Shown piece by piece: positions 14,298 to 17,279 of a stretch of DNA of 17,279 nucleotides (within the stretch, counting starts at the first letter, position 1; the number at the start of each line of letters is the position of its first letter). Under the pieces are notes generated by a model. It did no database searches. It had not been told where the DNA came from and worked only from the letters and a program-made list of their open reading frames with translations. Location: assembly GCA_050288085.1 (NCBI GenBank), contig JBNKDD010000109.1, positions 1 through 17,279 on the forward strand, given 5' to 3'. Position numbers and translations under genes: made by a program. The stretch comes from JBNKDD01 sp050288085 (lineage in GTDB: Bacteria > Chloroflexota > Anaerolineae > Aggregatilineales > UBA3940).

Positions 14298-15599
14298 TTA
14301 CTGATTTTCCGACAACGCCGGAGAGGATACCCACTCCGGCAGCAAGAGCGCAAGGATACCGGCTGCCAGAGATAAACCGGCCACAATCTGGAACATCGCT
14401 TCGAGGCCAACCCCGCCGCTCACCGAGGCCGGATCAACTGCCGACATCGACAGCGATCCATCGGCCAATACACCGATGAACAGGTTACCAATTGCGCCGG
14501 ATATAAACGAAAAGCCCAGGATCGCGCCGGAAGCAAATCCCTTGCCCGCCGGGATAATACGCTGCGCCAGCACAACAATAATGCTAAACGACCCACCTAA
14601 CAATCCCCCACAGGCCAGGGCAAACGGATAGGCCATCGGCCCGTCGAACAGCGGCAGAAAGAACAGCGCCGGAGCTGCCAACGCCATCGTAGCTGCGATC
14701 ACATGGCGGCGATCAAACCGGTCGGCAAGCTGCCCAAACACCACGCCGCTGATCGCCGACGCAATCCAGAAGAAGCTGGTGATCAAACCGTACTGCGCCG
14801 GACTCCAGCCTTTAGACTCGAACAACACCGGGATAAAGTTCACCGAGCTGAAGTTCGCAATGCTGCGTAGGATAACCAGCACCGCCATCAAAATGAGCGG
14901 GATAATGATCATCCGCGTTGGCCTGGAATGGGTAGGCTGCGCCGGTTGTTCTTCAACCTGAACGATATCCTGCTCAGGCCGGTCGGGGAGTGATAAAACC
15001 ATCCACACCACGCCAGGGATAGCCAGCGGGAACAGCCAGAAGATCGGGCCAAGCGGGTTACTCAGCGCCGTCGAAGTCTTATCCAGCAAAAGACCGGCCA
15101 ACGCCGGACCAAGCGCCAATCCCATCTGCCCGAACATAAAAAAGTAACCGGTGTTGGTCGTTTCCTGCTCCCGGTCAACTTTAACGGCAGTGCTGGCTCC
15201 TACCGGGTGAAAGGCCCCGCTGCCCAACGCCGACAGCGAAAAAGGAATCAGCATCAACCAGAACGGGCCGGTTGATGCCAGTATCATCGATACCATCAAC
15301 AACCCGGCAACCCAGGCCACCCCGATCGATCCGAGCCACTTCCCGCCGATCCGGTCGGTTAGCCAGCCGAAAAAAGGCTGGGACAGCGAACTGACGATCT
15401 CGCGGGCACTGACGGCCAATCCAATCTGCGCCGCGCTGATTGGCATGATGGTTGAGCTGAGATAAACCAGCAGCACCGGCCCCATACTCATGAACAGGTC
15501 GTTGGTCATATGCCCCAGGGCAACCGACCAGAACAGGGGATGTCGAGGCAGGACAAAGAATGACTTTTTTGCTTTGACAGTTTGTTGGATATCACTCAT
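14298..15599 (-). CDS. MFS transporter, fosmidomycin-resistance-like
   Basis: A 433-residue major facilitator with about 12 membrane helices. The first helix has GHMTNDLFMSMGPVLL (29-44), resembling the H-x-x-x-D pattern of Fsr-type exporters. The loop after helix 2 holds GWLTDRIGGKW (79-88), and its mirror GQLADRFDRRH lies in the second half. Both are the conserved MFS loop signature. A central cytoplasmic loop is rich in Pro, Gln and Glu. Fsr-like proteins export small toxic compounds, but the substrate here is unknown. It overlaps the Lrp gene by ATGA and is followed by the YabN-type gene after 17 bases. The local Lrp-type regulator probably controls it. Confidence 0.88.
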   Translation of the reverse strand: MSDIQQTVKAKKSFFVLPRHPLFWSVALGHMTNDLFMSMGPVLLVYLSSTIMPISAAQIGLAVSAREIVSSLSQPFFGWLTDRIGGKWLGSIGVAWVAGLLMVSMILASTGPFWLMLIPFSLSALGSGAFHPVGASTAVKVDREQETTNTGYFFMFGQMGLALGPALAGLLLDKTSTALSNPLGPIFWLFPLAIPGVVWMVLSLPDRPEQDIVQVEEQPAQPTHSRPTRMIIIPLILMAVLVILRSIANFSSVNFIPVLFESKGWSPAQYGLITSFFWIASAISGVVFGQLADRFDRRHVIAATMALAAPALFFLPLFDGPMAYPFALACGGLLGGSFSIIVVLAQRIIPAGKGFASGAILGFSFISGAIGNLFIGVLADGSLSMSAVDPASVSGGVGLEAMFQIVAGLSLAAGILALLLPEWVSSPALSENQ

Positions 15600-16054
15600 A
15601 AGGACTCGATTGGGTAGGTTGATTCTTCTTTGATCTCAGTCAGAACGATGATCGAGTGGGTAGATTGCACCGATTCAATCGCGTGAATCTTTTGGCGCAG
15701 CAGTTGGCCCAACGCATCAACGTTTTCTACACGAAGTTTCAAAAGATAGCTATCATCACCCGAAACCAGGTGAACTTCCTGCACCTCCGGGATAGCCGAT
15801 AACGCGGCCTCTAACCGGTCTGGATTGGCCCGATCACGCGGCTGGACGGTCACATAAGCCAGCAAATCAAGGCCAAGCACCTTCGGGTTGATCTTCGCGT
15901 GATAGCCCAGAATGATACCCCGCGTCTCCAGTTTGCGGATACGTTCCAGCGTGGCAGAGGGAGCCATATCTAACTGGCGGGCGATTTCCGCATTTGAGGT
16001 GCGGGCATTTTCCTGAAGCATCAGCAGAATTTGAGCGTCTATCTCGTCAATCAT
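15596..16054 (-). CDS. Lrp/AsnC-family transcriptional regulator
   Basis: A 152-residue DNA-binding regulator. The N-terminus starts MIDEIDAQILLMLQENARTS and carries the winged helix-turn-helix (about 20-42, NAEIARQLDMAPSATLERIRKL). The C-terminal RAM domain (about 65-140) has LAYVTV, EVHLVSGDDSYLLKLRV and STHSIIVL, the usual effector-binding and dimer region. Members bind amino acids or related small molecules and often regulate an adjacent exporter and themselves. Here the next gene, overlapping by ATGA, is an MFS exporter, which fits that pattern. A possible operator lies in its leader. The effector cannot be predicted. Confidence 0.93.
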   Translation of the reverse strand: MIDEIDAQILLMLQENARTSNAEIARQLDMAPSATLERIRKLETRGIILGYHAKINPKVLGLDLLAYVTVQPRDRANPDRLEAALSAIPEVQEVHLVSGDDSYLLKLRVENVDALGQLLRQKIHAIESVQSTHSIIVLTEIKEESTYPIESL

Positions 16055-16065
16055 TCGGTTTTTCT

Positions 16066-16088
16066 CGATTCAAAACGAAATTCATTCG
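16066..16088. promoter_or_regulatory. Imperfect dyad, candidate Lrp-type operator
   Basis: A 23-base imperfect palindrome with outer arms CGAtTcAA and TTcAtTCG, separated by an AT-rich centre. It sits 12-34 bases before the Lrp start, between the candidate promoter and the gene. Autoregulation is common in this family. The site is inferred from symmetry only. Confidence 0.25.
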
Positions 16089-16113
16089 ACCCTTTATTTT
16101 GATAGCTTCCTGA

Positions 16114-16142
16114 AGTATCCCCAAAATCACTCGGCCTTGCAA
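16114..16142 (-). promoter_or_regulatory. Candidate promoter of the Lrp-MFS-MazG operon
   Basis: On the - strand, TTGCAA (16137-16142), a 17-base spacer and GATACT (16114-16119). Each box matches consensus at 4 of 6 positions. Expected transcription start is about 50 bases before the Lrp gene. Confidence 0.4.
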
Positions 16143-16157
16143 AATGGGCTGAACCCG

Positions 16158-17030
16158 TCACTCAGCCTGATCGTTCACCGGTTGGCGGATCAGCATGATA
16201 GCAGCCACCGCGCCCCAGACCGCGATCCCGACCAGGCCCTGATATCCGCCCAGCAGCACCTTGTCCATCCCAAAGAACAACAGCGCCCACAATCCCAGCT
16301 TCTGACTGTTGAACAGGCCGTGCAGCCATCCGGCCAGCAGCGAGCTTTGATAGCGCAGCGTGACCTCATTCAATACCGCACCGAACAAAGTTAACAGTAC
16401 GATGAACATTAATATGCCGACCAGGGGATGGCCGGGATAGGTAAACCCCATCAGGATCAGGGGCATGTGCCACAATCCCCAGATGATCCCCAGCAGCAGA
16501 TAGGCCACCGGTTTACCCAGCGGCATCAGTTTAGGCAGCAAATACCCCCGCCACCCGAATTCTTCACCAAAACCTAAGATACTGTTGACAAATGGAATGG
16601 TCAGCACCGATGCACCGAAGATCAGGCCGATCAGGGCAGCAGGCGGAGGCGCATCGGATAAATCAGCCCCGGCGGATTCCATCATCCCCATAAAGCCTGA
16701 GAGCATCCAATCCGGTTGATGCAGGCCCAACGCCCAGGTGATCGTGTAGATCACGGCGAAGATCAGCGGCATCAGCAGCGCCCACAGCAAATAGGGTTTG
16801 ACCGAACCGAAGCGCAGACCGGTATTGGCAAATCCCTCTTTCGTAATGTATTTGGCCGTAACGAAGGCCGCCAGCGCCGGAACCCACATCACGCCCATCA
16901 CCACGCTCTGACCAATTAGCGAGTTCTGGGTATCGAAACGAACACCCATCGCCAGCAGCGTAAATTCAATGCCGTAGGTCAGGGCAAAGGTGATCAGTAA
17001 ATAGGAAGCTATTCCCTTGCGATCAATCAT
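16158..17030 (-). CDS. CPBP-family intramembrane metalloprotease
   Basis: A 290-residue polytopic membrane protein of the CPBP/Rce1 (ABI) family. The family motifs are intact: EEFGWR with E156, E157 and R161; WGLWH with H188; and HGLFN with H237 and N241. These residues form the presumed metal site between membrane helices. Members cleave prenylated or other membrane-bound proteins, and several bacterial ones relate to bacteriocin self-immunity. The substrate here is unknown. The start is uncertain: ATG at 17028-17030, or TTG at 17036, which is better spaced after GGGGAG, or TTG at 17054. It follows closely on the methyltransferase gene, so they likely share a transcript. Confidence 0.85.
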   Translation of the reverse strand: MIDRKGIASYLLITFALTYGIEFTLLAMGVRFDTQNSLIGQSVVMGVMWVPALAAFVTAKYITKEGFANTGLRFGSVKPYLLWALLMPLIFAVIYTITWALGLHQPDWMLSGFMGMMESAGADLSDAPPPAALIGLIFGASVLTIPFVNSILGFGEEFGWRGYLLPKLMPLGKPVAYLLLGIIWGLWHMPLILMGFTYPGHPLVGILMFIVLLTLFGAVLNEVTLRYQSSLLAGWLHGLFNSQKLGLWALLFFGMDKVLLGGYQGLVGIAVWGAVAAIMLIRQPVNDQAE

Positions 17031-17054
17031 GTTCAACACAGACTCCCCGATCAA

Positions 17055-17279
17055 TTACTTGTAAGCCACCACGCCAAACGCATCAGGGCGGCGAACCACC
17101 CGCGAGAAGCCCACATCCTGCAACCGGCGGATGACGCCTCTTGTCACCCCCTGCCCCGATTTGCTATCCGGGTCGCCAATGTAATGGAACATCCGCCCCC
17201 GCGCCTTGAGCACTCGGCGACACTCATCATAAAACCCCGCCGAATACAAATCCCCGGCCAGGCTGAAGGCTGGCGGATC
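17055..17279 (-). CDS. COG2521-like SAM-dependent methyltransferase, C-terminal part
   Basis: The last 74 residues of a gene whose 5' end lies beyond the window. The frame is open from the edge and begins DPPAFSLAGDLYSAGFY, followed by ECRRVLKARGRMFHYIGDP and a closing DVGFSRVVRRPDAFGVVAYK. DPP-x-F matches motif IV of amino-methyltransferases. The combination DPPxFSLAGxLYS with RVLK.GGR.FHY.G.P is, from memory, the pattern of the predicted archaeal-type methyltransferase COG2521. The substrate is unknown. A TTG at 17247-17249 could look like a start, but the coding pattern clearly continues upstream of it. It lies just before the CPBP gene. Confidence 0.8.
   Translation of the reverse strand, partial: DPPAFSLAGDLYSAGFYDECRRVLKARGRMFHYIGDPDSKSGQGVTRGVIRRLQDVGFSRVVRRPDAFGVVAYK

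Overview
The window reads as ordinary chromosome from a bacterium of moderately high GC, densely packed, with several ATGA-overlapping gene pairs. The gene mix suggests a Chloroflexota (Anaerolineae-like) genome: a COG2521-type methyltransferase, a YabN-type methylase-MazG fusion, a PEP-synthase regulatory kinase, a head-GIN lipoprotein, an Lrp-family regulator and NatAB-like ABC genes. This assignment is an inference; no rRNA or other taxonomic marker is present.

Layout. (1) 1-629: an undecided left edge with an AT-rich hairpin, then a small STAS/SpoIIAA-like protein on the + strand. (2) 630-1999: a single radical SAM gene on the - strand with a strong promoter. (3) 2081-5412: a - strand operon of ABC ATPase, ABC-2 permease fused to a SpoIIM-like domain, and an MBL-fold hydrolase, ending in a good intrinsic terminator. 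(4) 5440-6959: a - strand pair of CDP-alcohol phosphatidyltransferase and an Lgt-like membrane protein, behind a near-consensus promoter. The Lgt-like protein lacks the residues known to be needed for lipoprotein diacylglyceryl transfer. (5) 7061-11703: + strand block with two paralogous patatin-like phospholipases separated by a cassette of three unrecognised small genes that look AT-richer. The second patatin overlaps a PEP-synthase/PPDK regulatory protein gene. (6) 11722-12513: a - strand lipoprotein with a DUF2807 head-GIN domain. (7) 12635-12813: tRNA-Pro(CGG) with promoter and terminator. (8) 12811-16142: a - strand operon of Lrp/AsnC regulator, MFS exporter and YabN-type MazG. (9) 16158-17279: a - strand pair of a COG2521-like methyltransferase (cut by the window edge) and a CPBP-family membrane protease.

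Membrane and lipid themes recur: the phosphatidyltransferase, the Lgt-like protein, two patatins, a SpoIIM fusion transporter and a CPBP protease. The parts most worth pursuing are the twin-patatin block with its enclosed cassette, the catalytically degenerate Lgt paired with a phospholipid synthase, and the ABC-2/SpoIIM fusion. I found no CRISPR array, insertion sequence, rRNA or phage gene. No stretch longer than 300 bases lacks a gene.
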